Assembly (NCBI GenBank): GCA_031976395.1
Contig: DALYLJ010000013.1
Span: forward strand, 1 to 33,058
Direction: 5' to 3'
DNA from: UBA11164 sp002420085
GTDB taxonomy: Bacteria > Pseudomonadota > Gammaproteobacteria > Xanthomonadales > Xanthomonadaceae
Length of the DNA stretch: 33,058 nt
Shown: positions 6,711 to 14,737 of the stretch, in pieces
How positions within the stretch are numbered: position 1 is the stretch's first letter
How the letters are laid out: each line of letters opens with the position of its first letter
Translations under genes and position numbers: made by a program
Notes under the pieces: generated by a model
Told to the model about the DNA's origin: nothing
What the model saw: only the letters and a program-made list of their open reading frames with translations
Database searches by the model: none

Positions 6711-9143
6711 GTGCCCGGCAGCGGCGGACGGAGGCGCTGGCGGCGATCGGTGCGGGTCGCGTTGGTGCTGCTGGCGGCCTGGTCGATGGTCGTCGCGCTG
6801 GTGCGATTCTGGCCTCGTCCCCCGCTGTCGGCGGCCATCCCGGTCTCGACCGTGGTGGTCGACGCCGATGGCCGTCTGCTGCGCCTGACCCTGGCGGCCG
6901 ACGACCGCTACCGGCTGTGGCTGCCGCTGACGGAATTTCCCGCCGACCTGATCGATGCCGTCCTGCTGCACGAGGATCGCTGGTTCCACTGGCATCCCGG
7001 CGTCGATCCGGTCGCCCTGGTCCGCGCGGCCGGCACGACCTATCTGTTGGGCGGACGTCGTCAAGGGGGTTCGACCATCACCATGCAACTGGCCCGTCTG
7101 CTGCATCGGCTCGACACCCGGAAGCCCAGCGGCAAACTGGTCCAGATCGGTCATGCCCTCTGGCTGGAATTGCGCTACAGCAAGGCAGACATTCTGGAGG
7201 CGTATCTCAATCTGGCTCCTTACGGCGGCAATGTCGAGGGCATCGGAGCGGCTGCGATGATCTACTTCGACAAATCGCCTTCGGCCTTGAGTCTGCCGGA
7301 ATCGCTGGCATTGGCGGTGATCCCGCAGGCGCCGAACGCCCGTGGCGGGACCGCCCGTTCAACCGGCACTGGCGACCGAGTCGGTCCGAACCATGCCTCC
7401 GAGCCAGACCGATCGGGCGTCGCCGAGTCGGCGGACCTGCGGGCTGCCCGCGAGCATCTGTATCGGCGTTGGCAGCAGACCTATCCCGAGCGCAGTGGCA
7501 GCCCTGCCGACCTGCGCCTGCCGCTGGCTCTGCGACGGCCCGCCGACCTGCCGTTTCGCGCGCCGCATCTGGTCGATTGGCTGCTTGCCGAACAGCGGCG
7601 TTCCGGCAGGTCGATCGGACGGATCGAGACCACTCTCGACCTGCGCCTGCAAGCCCTGCTCGAACGGCAGGTGGGCAACCATGTCCGGCGTGTCGGCGAG
7701 CGTGGCATCGACAATGCCAGCGTGATCCTGATCGACTGGCGCGACATGGCGGTCAAGGCGCTGGTCGGCTCGGCCGACTACTTCGATTCGACCATCGAGG
7801 GCCAGGTCGATGGCACACGCGGCAAGCGCTCGCCCGGATCGACCCTGAAACCGTTCGTCTACGCGCTCGGTATCGATCAGGGCGTGTTGCACCCGATGAC
7901 CGTATTGCGCGATGTGCCCTCGGCGTTCGGACCGTTCTCGCCGGAGAATTTCGACGGCCGTTTCCTCGGTCCGGTGACGGCCACCGATGCCCTCAATCGC
8001 AGCCGCAACATTCCCGCCGTCGCGGTCGCCGCCCGGCTGCGGGATCCCAATCTGTACGGGTTCCTGCGTCAGGCCGGAATCGGACCCTTGGCCAGTGAAA
8101 GCCACTACGGACTGGCCCTGGTGCTGGGGGGCGGGGAAGTCAGTCCGCGCGAACTGGCGATGCTGTACGCCATGCTCGGCAACGGCGGTGTCCAGCGACG
8201 ACTGCGCTACCAGCGCGACAGCCCGATCGACGGCGGTCAGCGCCTGATCAGTGAGGCCGCTGCCTTCATGACCCTGGACATGCTGCGTCGAAATCGTCCG
8301 CGCGACGACAGCGGAGCGGCCCGCCCGCGACGGCTGCCGGTGGCCTGGAAGACCGGCACCTCCTGGGGCTTTCGCGACGCCTGGACCGCTGCCACGGTCG
8401 GTCCCTACGTGCTGGTGGTCTGGGTCGGCCGCTTCGATGGTGTCGGCAACCCGGCCCTGATCGGCATCGAAGCGGCAGCCCCGCTGGCGTTCGCGATCGT
8501 CGATGCCATCCTGGCCGATGACCCCCACCTGGGCGACCCGCCCTGGCGGGTGCCGGACCGACTGCGCCGGGTCGAAATCTGCTTGGCCACCGGCGAACTG
8601 CCGAATGCCTGGTGCCCGCAGCGTGGCGAGACCTGGTTCATTCCGGGGGTTTCGCCGATCACGGTCAGCCAGGTCCATCGGGCAGTGACCATCGATATCG
8701 CCACCGGCCGTGCCGCCTGCCCGCCCTTCGATCCGGCCCGCACCCGCACCGAGATTTTCGAGTATTGGCCATCCGAGTTGGCGCGGGTGTTCGCCGATGC
8801 CGGGATGCCTCGGCGGACCCCGCCCGAGCCGGCTGTATGCGGCCCGGCGGCCACCACCGAGTGGGCGGGGGGAACCGCCCTGCGCATCGATCGGCCCTTG
8901 ACCGGGGTCGCCTACGGTCTGCGCAGCAGCCATCCGGAGCAGGCGGTGATCGAGTTCCGTGCCAGCACCGAGGCGCCGGTGGCCGATCTCTACTGGTTCG
9001 TTGATGATGCATACGTCGGCGTGTCCGGCCCCGGCACCGCCCTGGCCTGGCGTCCGCCCGGCCCCGGACGCTTCCGCGTCCGAGTGGTCGATGGCCATGG
9101 CAATGCCGACCACCGTGAATTGCGGGTCGATGCGCTCGATTGA
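6711..9143 (+). CDS. pbpC: Penicillin-binding protein 1C (glycosyltransferase/transpeptidase)
   Basis: The product is 810 residues, close to E. coli PBP1C (770). It polymerises lipid II into glycan and carries a transpeptidase-type domain in the periplasm. It has a basic N terminus and one membrane anchor at about 14-33. The GT51 domain follows, with catalytic Glu in HEDRWFHWHPGVD (E88), QGGSTITMQLARLL and EAYLNLAPYGGNVEG. The transpeptidase has STLK at 377-380, SRN at 431-433 and KTGTS at 547-551, so all catalytic motifs are present. The C-terminal 120 residues match the extra domain typical of PBP1C. GTG 6711 has no clear ribosome site. A strong GGTGGAGG lies at 6672-6679, and an in-frame CTG at 6684 overlapping the A2M stop would fit it, so the true start may be there. 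The gene is expected to be translated together with the A2M gene to repair wall exposed to attack. Confidence 0.95.
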   Translation: MPGSGGRRRWRRSVRVALVLLAAWSMVVALVRFWPRPPLSAAIPVSTVVVDADGRLLRLTLAADDRYRLWLPLTEFPADLIDAVLLHEDRWFHWHPGVDPVALVRAAGTTYLLGGRRQGGSTITMQLARLLHRLDTRKPSGKLVQIGHALWLELRYSKADILEAYLNLAPYGGNVEGIGAAAMIYFDKSPSALSLPESLALAVIPQAPNARGGTARSTGTGDRVGPNHASEPDRSGVAESADLRAAREHLYRRWQQTYPERSGSPADLRLPLALRRPADLPFRAPHLVDWLLAEQRRSGRSIGRIETTLDLRLQALLERQVGNHVRRVGERGIDNASVILIDWRDMAVKALVGSADYFDSTIEGQVDGTRGKRSPGSTLKPFVYALGIDQGVLHPMTVLRDVPSAFGPFSPENFDGRFLGPVTATDALNRSRNIPAVAVAARLRDPNLYGFLRQAGIGPLASESHYGLALVLGGGEVSPRELAMLYAMLGNGGVQRRLRYQRDSPIDGGQRLISEAAAFMTLDMLRRNRPRDDSGAARPRRLPVAWKTGTSWGFRDAWTAATVGPYVLVVWVGRFDGVGNPALIGIEAAAPLAFAIVDAILADDPHLGDPPWRVPDRLRRVEICLATGELPNAWCPQRGETWFIPGVSPITVSQVHRAVTIDIATGRAACPPFDPARTRTEIFEYWPSELARVFADAGMPRRTPPEPAVCGPAATTEWAGGTALRIDRPLTGVAYGLRSSHPEQAVIEFRASTEAPVADLYWFVDDAYVGVSGPGTALAWRPPGPGRFRVRVVDGHGNADHRELRVDALD

Positions 9144-9231
9144 GGGTTCGGATCGGCAGGCTGCGATGCGTTGGCCTGGGCGGTACACGTCGGCCAGCAA
9201 CTGGCCGGGTTCTGACGCGCGGACGTCGGAC

Positions 9232-9261
9232 TTGCGGGATCGCTGGATGCGGCGGCATAAT
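9232..9261 (+). promoter_or_regulatory. Candidate sigma70 promoter for the rpmI operon
   Basis: TTGCGG (9232-9237) is separated by 18 bases from CATAAT (9256-9261). It lies about 140 bases upstream of rpmI in the 258-base gap after pbpC. A promoter is needed here because the usual upstream infC is absent. The hexamers are good but not perfect matches. Confidence 0.45.
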
Positions 9262-9269
9262 AGGCGGTT

Positions 9270-9322
9270 CCGGCATGCCGGAGGCGGCCATCGTGGCCGT
9301 CAGGACTCGCGGGCTTCGGCCC
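9270..9322 (+). promoter_or_regulatory. Structured rpmI-rplT mRNA leader, possible L20 autoregulatory site
   Basis: Three structures follow the candidate promoter: the palindrome CCGGCATGCCGG (9270-9281), a CGGCCA-TCG-TGGCCG hairpin (9285-9299), and GGGC-TTCG-GCCC with a UUCG loop (9311-9322). L20 represses its own operon through leader RNA in E. coli and in Firmicutes. A similar role here is inference. The hairpins themselves are seen directly. Confidence 0.35.
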
Positions 9323-9401
9323 ACACCGGTACGGGCATGGATGGCAAGCGCGGCTCCCGGCCGCCGCCCGACCTGTCAGATCGTCAACCAGGGAAGCACT
9401 C

Positions 9402-9599
9402 ATGCCCAAGATCAAGACCAACCGGGCCGCTGCCAAGCGGTTTCGGAAGACGGCTTCCGGCAAGTACAAGGCCGGCCACGCCAATCGCAGCCACATCCTC
9501 ACCAAGAAGGCGACCAAGCGCAAGCGCAACCTCCGGCAGACGAATCACGTCCGCGCCGAGGACGCCGGCCGTCTGGACCGCATGCTTCCGTATCTCTGA
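9402..9599 (+). CDS. rpmI: 50S ribosomal protein L35
   Basis: The 65-residue, strongly basic product begins MPKIKTNRAAAKRFRKT and ends DRMLPYL, the full canonical L35 pattern and length. It binds 23S rRNA in the large subunit. A GGGAAG sequence lies before the ATG. rplT follows after 13 bases, the usual pairing. Unlike the E. coli order thrS-infC-rpmI-rplT, the gene directly upstream is pbpC, so rpmI appears to head this transcript. Confidence 0.98.
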   Translation: MPKIKTNRAAAKRFRKTASGKYKAGHANRSHILTKKATKRKRNLRQTNHVRAEDAGRLDRMLPYL

Positions 9600-9612
9600 G
9601 GAGGGTTGAACA

Positions 9613-9972
9613 ATGGCACGAGTCAAGCGTGGTGTGACCGCCCGTCGGCGGCACAAGAAAATCCTGAAGCTGGCCAAGGGTTACTACAACGCCCGGCGCA
9701 AGGTATTCCGGGTCGCCAAACAGGCGGTCATCAAGGCGCAGCAGTACGCCTATATCGGCCGCAAGCAGAAGAAGCGCAATTTCCGTTCGCTCTGGATCGT
9801 CCGCATCAATGCCGCCGCGCGCATGCACGGCCTGAGCTACAGCCGGCTGATGAACGGTCTGAAGAAGGCGAACGTTCAGCTTGACCGCAAGGCGCTGGCC
9901 GACATCGCCGTTCACGACCAGGTCGCATTCGGCCGGATCGCCGAACAGGCCAAGCGCGCGCTCGCGGCATAA
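9613..9972 (+). CDS. rplT: 50S ribosomal protein L20
   Basis: The 119-residue product begins MARVKRGVTARRRHKKILKLA and matches full-length L20, including RKQKKRNFRSLWI and RINAAARMHGLSYS. It is an early 50S assembly protein and in E. coli the translational repressor of rpmI-rplT. The start is fixed by GAGGAGG at 9599-9605, seven bases before ATG. It shares a transcript with rpmI. A gap of 211 bases with strong hairpins separates it from pheS. Confidence 0.98.
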   Translation: MARVKRGVTARRRHKKILKLAKGYYNARRKVFRVAKQAVIKAQQYAYIGRKQKKRNFRSLWIVRINAAARMHGLSYSRLMNGLKKANVQLDRKALADIAVHDQVAFGRIAEQAKRALAA

Positions 9973-9987
9973 GCACCGCTCGGATCG

Positions 9988-10047
9988 GTCGAAGGTGGGC
10001 GGCAAGCCCGCCTTCGACTCGCGGCGGACATCGGCGGCCGATGCCGC
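9988..10047 (+). promoter_or_regulatory. Two consecutive strong hairpins between rplT and pheS
   Basis: Hairpin 1 pairs 9988-10000 with 10006-10018 around a GGCAA loop: 13 pairs, one of them G-U. Hairpin 2 pairs CATCGG (10029-10034) with CCGATG (10038-10043). It extends through GCGG/CCGC past a bulged A, to 10024-10047. Neither has a T-run, and I see no Phe-rich leader peptide such as E. coli pheM. They may be a processing site, a translational control element, or a weak terminator separating ribosomal-protein from synthetase expression. Confidence 0.5.
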
Positions 10048-10183
10048 TGCAACCGGGGAGGGCAGTCGCTGCTCCCCATCCTGCCGCCCCCGTTGCTCGG
10101 CGCGGTTCCGGGCCGATAGCGGCGGCCGCAGGGGACCGGGTCGGCAACGATCGGCGGTGCAGTACAACGGGGATGGCCGGTCG

Positions 10184-11179
10184 ATGACCGAACTCGAAGC
10201 ACTCACCGAGACCGCCTTGGCCGACATCGCCTCGGCCGACAGTCTCGATGCCCTCGAAGCCCTGCGGGTCGCCTTGCTCGGCAAGGCCGGCACGATCACC
10301 GGGCAATTGAAAGCGCTGGGCGCCTTGCCGCCCGAGCAGCGCAAGACGGCCGGTGAAGCAGTCAACCGGGCAAAGCAGAAGGTTGGCGAGGTGCTGGCTG
10401 AGCGACGCGAGCAGTTGCACGCGCGTGCGTTGCAAGCCCGGCTGGCCGCCGAGCGGATCGACATCACCCTGCCGGGGCGTGCCGCCGAGATCGGCAGCCT
10501 GCATCCGGTGACCCGCGCGGCCGAGCGAATCGCCGGCATCTTCGCCCGGATGGGTTACGAACTGGCCGACGGACCCGAGATCGAGGACGACTGGTACAAC
10601 TTCGAGGCCCTGAACTTTCCGCCGCACCATCCGGCGCGGGCCATGCACGACACCTTCTACTTTCCCGATGGCCGCCTGCTGCGAACCCACACCTCGCCGG
10701 TGCAGGTTCGCTACATGCAGCGACAGCAGCCACCGTTCCGGATGATCACGATCGGCAAGGTCTACCGCAGCGATTCGGATCAGACCCACTCGCCGATGTT
10801 CCACCAGATGGAGGGGCTGCTGGTTGATGAAACCAGCACCTTCGCCGATCTCAAGGGCACCCTCAAGCAGTTCGTCGATGCCTTTTTCGAGCGCGATTTC
10901 GAGATGCGCTTCCGGCCCAGCTATTTCCCGTTCACCGAACCCTCGGCCGAAGTCGATATCCGCTGGGATCGCGAGGATGGCAGCGAGCGCTGGCTGGAAG
11001 TGCTGGGTTGCGGCATGGTGCATCCGAACGTGCTGACCAAGGTCGGCATCGACCCGGAGCGTTACACCGGCTTTGCATTCGGCATCGGCATCGAGCGGTT
11101 CGCGATGCTGCGCTACGGGGTCGATGACCTGCGGGCATTCTTCGAGAACGATACCCGCTTCCTGCGCCAGTTCGGGTGA
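10184..11179 (+). CDS. pheS: Phenylalanyl-tRNA synthetase alpha subunit
   Basis: The 331-residue product is the catalytic subunit of the (alpha-beta)2 enzyme that charges tRNA-Phe. An N-terminal coiled-coil tRNA-binding arm (about 1-90) is followed by the class II core. Visible core motifs are MHDTFYFPD, HTSPVQVRYM, THSPMFHQMEGLLVD and GFAFGIGIERFAMLRYG. The start at ATG 10184 (MTELEALTETAL) matches the usual N terminus. The frame stays open further upstream into rplT, but that extension looks nothing like PheS. The ribosome site is weak. pheT follows after a 135-base spacer, larger than the tight pheS-pheT junction common in Enterobacteria. Confidence 0.97.
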   Translation: MTELEALTETALADIASADSLDALEALRVALLGKAGTITGQLKALGALPPEQRKTAGEAVNRAKQKVGEVLAERREQLHARALQARLAAERIDITLPGRAAEIGSLHPVTRAAERIAGIFARMGYELADGPEIEDDWYNFEALNFPPHHPARAMHDTFYFPDGRLLRTHTSPVQVRYMQRQQPPFRMITIGKVYRSDSDQTHSPMFHQMEGLLVDETSTFADLKGTLKQFVDAFFERDFEMRFRPSYFPFTEPSAEVDIRWDREDGSERWLEVLGCGMVHPNVLTKVGIDPERYTGFAFGIGIERFAMLRYGVDDLRAFFENDTRFLRQFG

Positions 11180-11314
11180 GATCGGGATCGGCATGCGACG
11201 ATCGTAGAGGCCGGCCGGTGCCGGGATGTCGGGATCGCACAGCCGCGCGCAGCGCATGTGTGGTGTCGGCGGCAACCGGGCCGGCGATTCGGATGGACAC
11301 TTCGGAAACCGCAC

Positions 11315-13690
11315 ATGAAATTTCCTGAAAGTTGGCTGCGCAAACACGTCACGGTGGACGCGCCCTGCGACGTACTGGCTGCCCGCCTGACTGCAATCGG
11401 CCTGGAAGTCGAAGCGATCACCCCGATCGGTGCCGATCTGGCGGGTGTGGTGGTGGCCGAGATCCTGGCCTGCGAAAAGCATCCTGAGGCCGATCGTTTG
11501 CAGGTCTGTCGGGTGGCTGCCGGCGGCGAGCCGGTGCAGATCGTCTGCGGTGCCCCGAACGCACGTCCGGGACTCAAGGCGCCACTGGCCCAGATCGGTG
11601 CCAGCCTGCCGGATGGTCTGGTCATCAAGGCCGCCCGGCTGCGTGGTGTTGAGTCGTTCGGCATGCTCTGCTCGGCCCGCGAACTGGCGATCGACAGCGA
11701 CGCCTCCGGCTTGCTGGAACTGCCCGAGGATGCTCCAGTCGGTGCCGCCCTGGCCGATTACCTCGGTCTTCCGGATGCCAGCATCGAACTCAAGCTCACC
11801 CCCAATCGGGCCGATTGCTTCTCGGTGCGCGGCATCGCCCACGATGTCGCGGCGGCGTTCGCGGCACGGGTCGAGCCGTTCGAGTGTCCCGCCGTCGCCA
11901 TTACCGGGCAGGATCGGATCGCCGTCTCGCTGGCCGCCGACGGCGACTGTCCGCGCTATTGCGGACGGGTCATCGAGGCGATCGACGCCACGGTCGCGAC
12001 TCCGGTCTGGATGGCTGAACGCCTGCGTCGCAGCGGAGTCCGGCCGGTGTCCTTCCTGGTCGATGTCACCCAGTACGTCATGCTCGAACTGGGGCAGCCG
12101 ATGCATGCCTTCGACCGCGATCGCCTGTCCGGGCCGATCGGGGTGCGGCGCGCCCGTGCCGGCGAGCGCCTGAAACTGCTCGACGAGCGCGAGGTGGTGC
12201 TCGATGAGGGATTCCTGGCGATCGTCGATGGCCAACGCCCGATCGCCTTGGCCGGGGTCATGGGTGGGTGGGATACTCGCGTCACCGACGCCACCGTCAA
12301 TGTCTTCCTGGAGAGCGCGCATTTCGCGCCGGAGGCGATCATCGGCCGTGCCCGACGGCTGGGCATGCACACCGATGCCAGCCATCGCTTCGAGCGGGGT
12401 GTCGATCCGGCCCTGCCGATCATGGCGTTGGACTACGCCACCCGGCTGATCGTCGAGCATGCCGGCGGCCGTCCGGGACCGGTCGAACACGCCGTCCTGC
12501 CGACCCATGTCCGCGTTCCCGCCCCGGTGAGCCTGCGCCGCAGCCGCCTGCGTCGGGTGCTCGGCATCGCGATTGCGGATGCCGAGGTCGAGCGCATCCT
12601 GGGTGCGCTCGGCATGCAGGTCGAGGCCGGTCCCGATGGTTGGCAGGTGACCCCGCCCAGCGCTCGCTTCGATATCGCCATCGAGGAGGATCTGATCGAG
12701 GAAGTGGTGCGCATCCATGGCTACGATGCCGTCCCGACCACCCTTCCGACCGGCCAGATCCGGGTCGCGATGACCAGCGAAAGCCGGCTCGAAGACGCCG
12801 ATCTGCGGCGCCAGATGGTCGCCCGCGATTATCAGGAGGCGATCACCTTTGCCTTCGTCGATGCCGGGTTGCTGGCGCGCTGGCAGATGAGCGAGGCGAC
12901 CGTCAGCCTGGCCAATCCGCTGTCGGCGGAACTGGCGGTGATGCGGCCATCGCTGCTGCCGGGACTGGTCGAGGCATTGGCGCGCAACCGTCATCGGCAG
13001 CAGGGGCGGACCCGGTTGTTCGAGTTGGGCCGGGTGTTCCGGGCCGGTGCCCAGGCACCCGAGGAAACCCGCCGGATCGCGGCGGTCGCCTGTGGCAGCG
13101 CCCGCGCCGAGCAATGGGGCGAGCCGCGCCGGGAGGTCGATTTCCACGATATCAAGGCTGACCTGGAAAGCCTGGCCAGTCTGGCCGTCGGCGCCGGGGC
13201 GTTGAGCTTCGTTGCCAGCGATCGGCCCTGGCTGCACCCGGGCCGTTCGGCCGAAATCCGGCGGGCCGGGCAGGGGATCGGTTGGCTTGGTCACCTGCAC
13301 CCGGCCCTGGTCGAAGCGCTCGGGATCGCTGCCGAGGTCTGTGTCTTCGAGGTCGATCTCGATGCCCTGACCGCTCGCAGCCTCGCCCGAGCCCGACCGC
13401 TGTCGCGGTTCCCCTCGATCCGACGCGATCTGGCCCTGGTGGTACCCGAAGCGACCCCGTGGGCAGCGCTGGAGGCCAGCATCCGGTCCGCGCTGGGTGC
13501 TCGCCTGGCCGGGATCCGGGTGTTCGACCTGTACCACGGGCCTGGATTGCAGCCGGGTACGAAAAGTGTCGCTATTGGCTTGATTTTGCAGGATGTATCG
13601 CGCACTCTTGAAGACCGCGACGCCGACCAGTCGGTGGCCGAGGCGCTTTCGGCACTGGCGCGGGATCACGGAGCGCAACTCAGGGGGTGA
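11315..13690 (+). CDS. pheT: Phenylalanyl-tRNA synthetase beta subunit
   Basis: The 791-residue product is the expected length for bacterial PheT (about 795). From the N terminus it shows an EMAP/tRNA-binding OB domain (about 40-150, with KHPEADRLQVCRV and VCGAPNARPGLK) and the B3/B4 editing region. The B5 domain and catalytic-like module follow (RFDIAIEEDLIEEVVRIHGYD). The C-terminal FDX-ACB anticodon domain begins near FPSIRRDLALVVPE. ATG 11315 (MKFPESWLRKHV) is the canonical start, although the frame is open upstream to 11258. ihfA begins 3 bases after the stop, so the two are translated in series. Confidence 0.97.
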   Translation: MKFPESWLRKHVTVDAPCDVLAARLTAIGLEVEAITPIGADLAGVVVAEILACEKHPEADRLQVCRVAAGGEPVQIVCGAPNARPGLKAPLAQIGASLPDGLVIKAARLRGVESFGMLCSARELAIDSDASGLLELPEDAPVGAALADYLGLPDASIELKLTPNRADCFSVRGIAHDVAAAFAARVEPFECPAVAITGQDRIAVSLAADGDCPRYCGRVIEAIDATVATPVWMAERLRRSGVRPVSFLVDVTQYVMLELGQPMHAFDRDRLSGPIGVRRARAGERLKLLDEREVVLDEGFLAIVDGQRPIALAGVMGGWDTRVTDATVNVFLESAHFAPEAIIGRARRLGMHTDASHRFERGVDPALPIMALDYATRLIVEHAGGRPGPVEHAVLPTHVRVPAPVSLRRSRLRRVLGIAIADAEVERILGALGMQVEAGPDGWQVTPPSARFDIAIEEDLIEEVVRIHGYDAVPTTLPTGQIRVAMTSESRLEDADLRRQMVARDYQEAITFAFVDAGLLARWQMSEATVSLANPLSAELAVMRPSLLPGLVEALARNRHRQQGRTRLFELGRVFRAGAQAPEETRRIAAVACGSARAEQWGEPRREVDFHDIKADLESLASLAVGAGALSFVASDRPWLHPGRSAEIRRAGQGIGWLGHLHPALVEALGIAAEVCVFEVDLDALTARSLARARPLSRFPSIRRDLALVVPEATPWAALEASIRSALGARLAGIRVFDLYHGPGLQPGTKSVAIGLILQDVSRTLEDRDADQSVAEALSALARDHGAQLRG

Positions 13691-13693
13691 GGC

Positions 13694-13993
13694 ATGGCTT
13701 TGACGAAGGCAGAACTGGCAGAGAGGCTGTTCGAGCAGGTCGGATTGAACAAGCGCGAGGCGAAGGATTTCGTCGATGCGTTCTTCGATACCCTGCGTGA
13801 AGCCCTGCACAATGGCCAGCAGATCAAACTGTCCGGGTTCGGCAATTTCGATCTGCGGCGCAAGAACCAGCGCCCAGGCCGCAACCCCAAGACCGGCGAG
13901 GAAATCCCGATTTCGGCCCGGACCGTGGTGACCTTCCGTGCTGGACAGAAGCTGAAGGAGCGAGTGGAAAGCCATGCTGGATCCAGGCAGTAA
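13694..13993 (+). CDS. ihfA: Integration host factor alpha subunit
   Basis: The 99-residue product begins MALTKAELAERLFEQVGLNKREAKDFVDAFF. It contains GFGNFDLRRKNQRPGRNPKTGEE with the DNA-intercalating Pro of the beta arm, and RTVVTFRAGQKLKERV. Together with IhfB it forms the DNA-bending heterodimer used in transcription, recombination and phage or element integration. The gene follows pheT after 3 bases, with the ribosome site inside the pheT end (AGGGGGTGAGG). This pheT-ihfA order is conserved in Gammaproteobacteria. Its 3' end overlaps the next gene by 20 bases. Confidence 0.98.
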   Translation: MALTKAELAERLFEQVGLNKREAKDFVDAFFDTLREALHNGQQIKLSGFGNFDLRRKNQRPGRNPKTGEEIPISARTVVTFRAGQKLKERVESHAGSRQ

Positions 13994-14330
13994 CCGCGAA
14001 CTTCCGCCGATTCCGGCCAAGCGCTACTTCACCATCGGTGAGGTCAGCGAACTGTGTGACGTCAAGCCGCACGTGCTGCGCTACTGGGAAACCGAGTTCC
14101 AGAGCCTCAAACCGGTCAAGCGGCGCGGCAACCGGCGCTACTACCAGCGTCACGATGTCCTGATGGTTCGCCAGATTCGCTCGCTGCTGTACGAAGAGGG
14201 CTACACCATCGGTGGAGCCCGGCAGCGCATCGAGGGACAGAACGGTCGCTCGGAAGCGGCGTTGTCCGCCCAACTCGCCCGGGAAATACGGGAAGACCTG
14301 CAGGCGTTGCTGGAACTGCTGCCGCGCTGA
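13974..14330 (+). CDS. MerR-family transcriptional regulator
   Basis: The 118-residue product has a MerR-type winged helix at about 17-85 (YFTIGEVSELCDVKPHVLRYWE, then RRGNRRYYQRHDVLMVRQI). A short helical tail for dimerisation follows. There is no cysteine pattern of metal sensors, so the inducer cannot be read from the sequence. It overlaps ihfA by 20 bases and precedes tRNA-Pro. The same ihfA-MerR-tRNA-Pro order is known in pseudomonads and xanthomonads. The target is unknown; sometimes labelled CueR-like or MlrA-like in databases, but nothing here supports either. Confidence 0.93.
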   Translation: MLDPGSNRELPPIPAKRYFTIGEVSELCDVKPHVLRYWETEFQSLKPVKRRGNRRYYQRHDVLMVRQIRSLLYEEGYTIGGARQRIEGQNGRSEAALSAQLAREIREDLQALLELLPR

Positions 14331-14352
14331 ACGCAGCACCTCGACAATCGCG

Positions 14353-14384
14353 TATACTTCCGCCTCTCGCCGACATGCTCGGCG
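14353..14384 (+). promoter_or_regulatory. Candidate tRNA-Pro promoter (-10) and 5' leader hairpin
   Basis: TATACT at 14353-14358 is a good -10, followed by a GC-rich discriminator. The tRNA begins about 34 bases after the expected start point. A CGCCGA-CATGC-TCGGCG hairpin (14368-14384) lies in the leader that RNase P would remove. The -35 region is poor, so read-through from the operon upstream could contribute. Confidence 0.45.
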
Positions 14385-14398
14385 CGATCGCAAAGCAT

Positions 14399-14475
14399 CG
14401 GGGCGTAGCGCAGCCTGGTAGCGCACCACAATGGGGTTGTGGGGGTCGTGAGTTCGAATCTCACCGTCCCGACCA
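14399..14475 (+). tRNA. tRNA-Pro (anticodon GGG)
   Basis: A 77-nt cloverleaf with encoded CCA. The acceptor CGGGGCG pairs with CGTCCCG (one G-U), the D-arm is GCGCAGCCTGGTAGCGC, and the anticodon stem is CCACA/TGTGG. The loop ATGGGGT has GGG at positions 34-36, the T-arm is GTGAG-TTCGAAT-CTCAC, and the discriminator is A. It reads CCC and CCU proline codons. All stems fold without mismatches. Confidence 0.97.
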
Positions 14476-14627
14476 CTTTGCGATCCCTGCGATCAATGAT
14501 CGCATCGCCAATGCATGACCCGCGCGCGACCTGCCGCATCACCCGCCGCCGCACCGACCTGCGGGCGCGCACCGTCCGGCCCGATCTTGCCGAATCGACA
14601 GCACGCGGTCGGTGCCATTCGATTCGA

Positions 14628-14654
14628 CGCCACGGGTCGTGTGCGGAATTTTTT
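14628..14654 (+). terminator. Candidate rho-independent terminator
   Basis: CGCCACG (14628-14634), loop GGT, then CGTG-T-GCG (14638-14645), a 7-bp stem with one bulged T. It is followed within three bases by TTTTTT (14649-14654). It would end the tRNA-Pro transcript or a small RNA lying between. The stem is short, so strength is uncertain. Confidence 0.45.
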
Positions 14655-14737
14655 CCTCTGCCTGCGGTCTGACTGGCCACGACGGCACCCGCCGTCCGCT
14701 CGGCCATGCGCGATCGACGTGCTCGCCATCGTATTCA

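Noticed and set aside
10140..10168. TACAAC before pheS as a promoter -10
   Set aside because: No -35 at 16-18 bases; the start point would lie too close to the ATG.
9881..10183. Upstream in-frame extension of pheS
   Set aside because: It overlaps rplT, is Ser/Arg-rich and unlike PheS. The canonical N terminus begins at 10184.
9973..10183. Search for a Phe-rich leader peptide controlling pheS
   Set aside because: No short frame with clustered Phe codons exists in the gap.
9806..14020. Minus-strand open frame of about 1400 codons over rplT-pheS-pheT-ihfA
   Set aside because: It is antisense to five certain genes, has no recognisable domain, and exists only because stop codons are rare at this composition.
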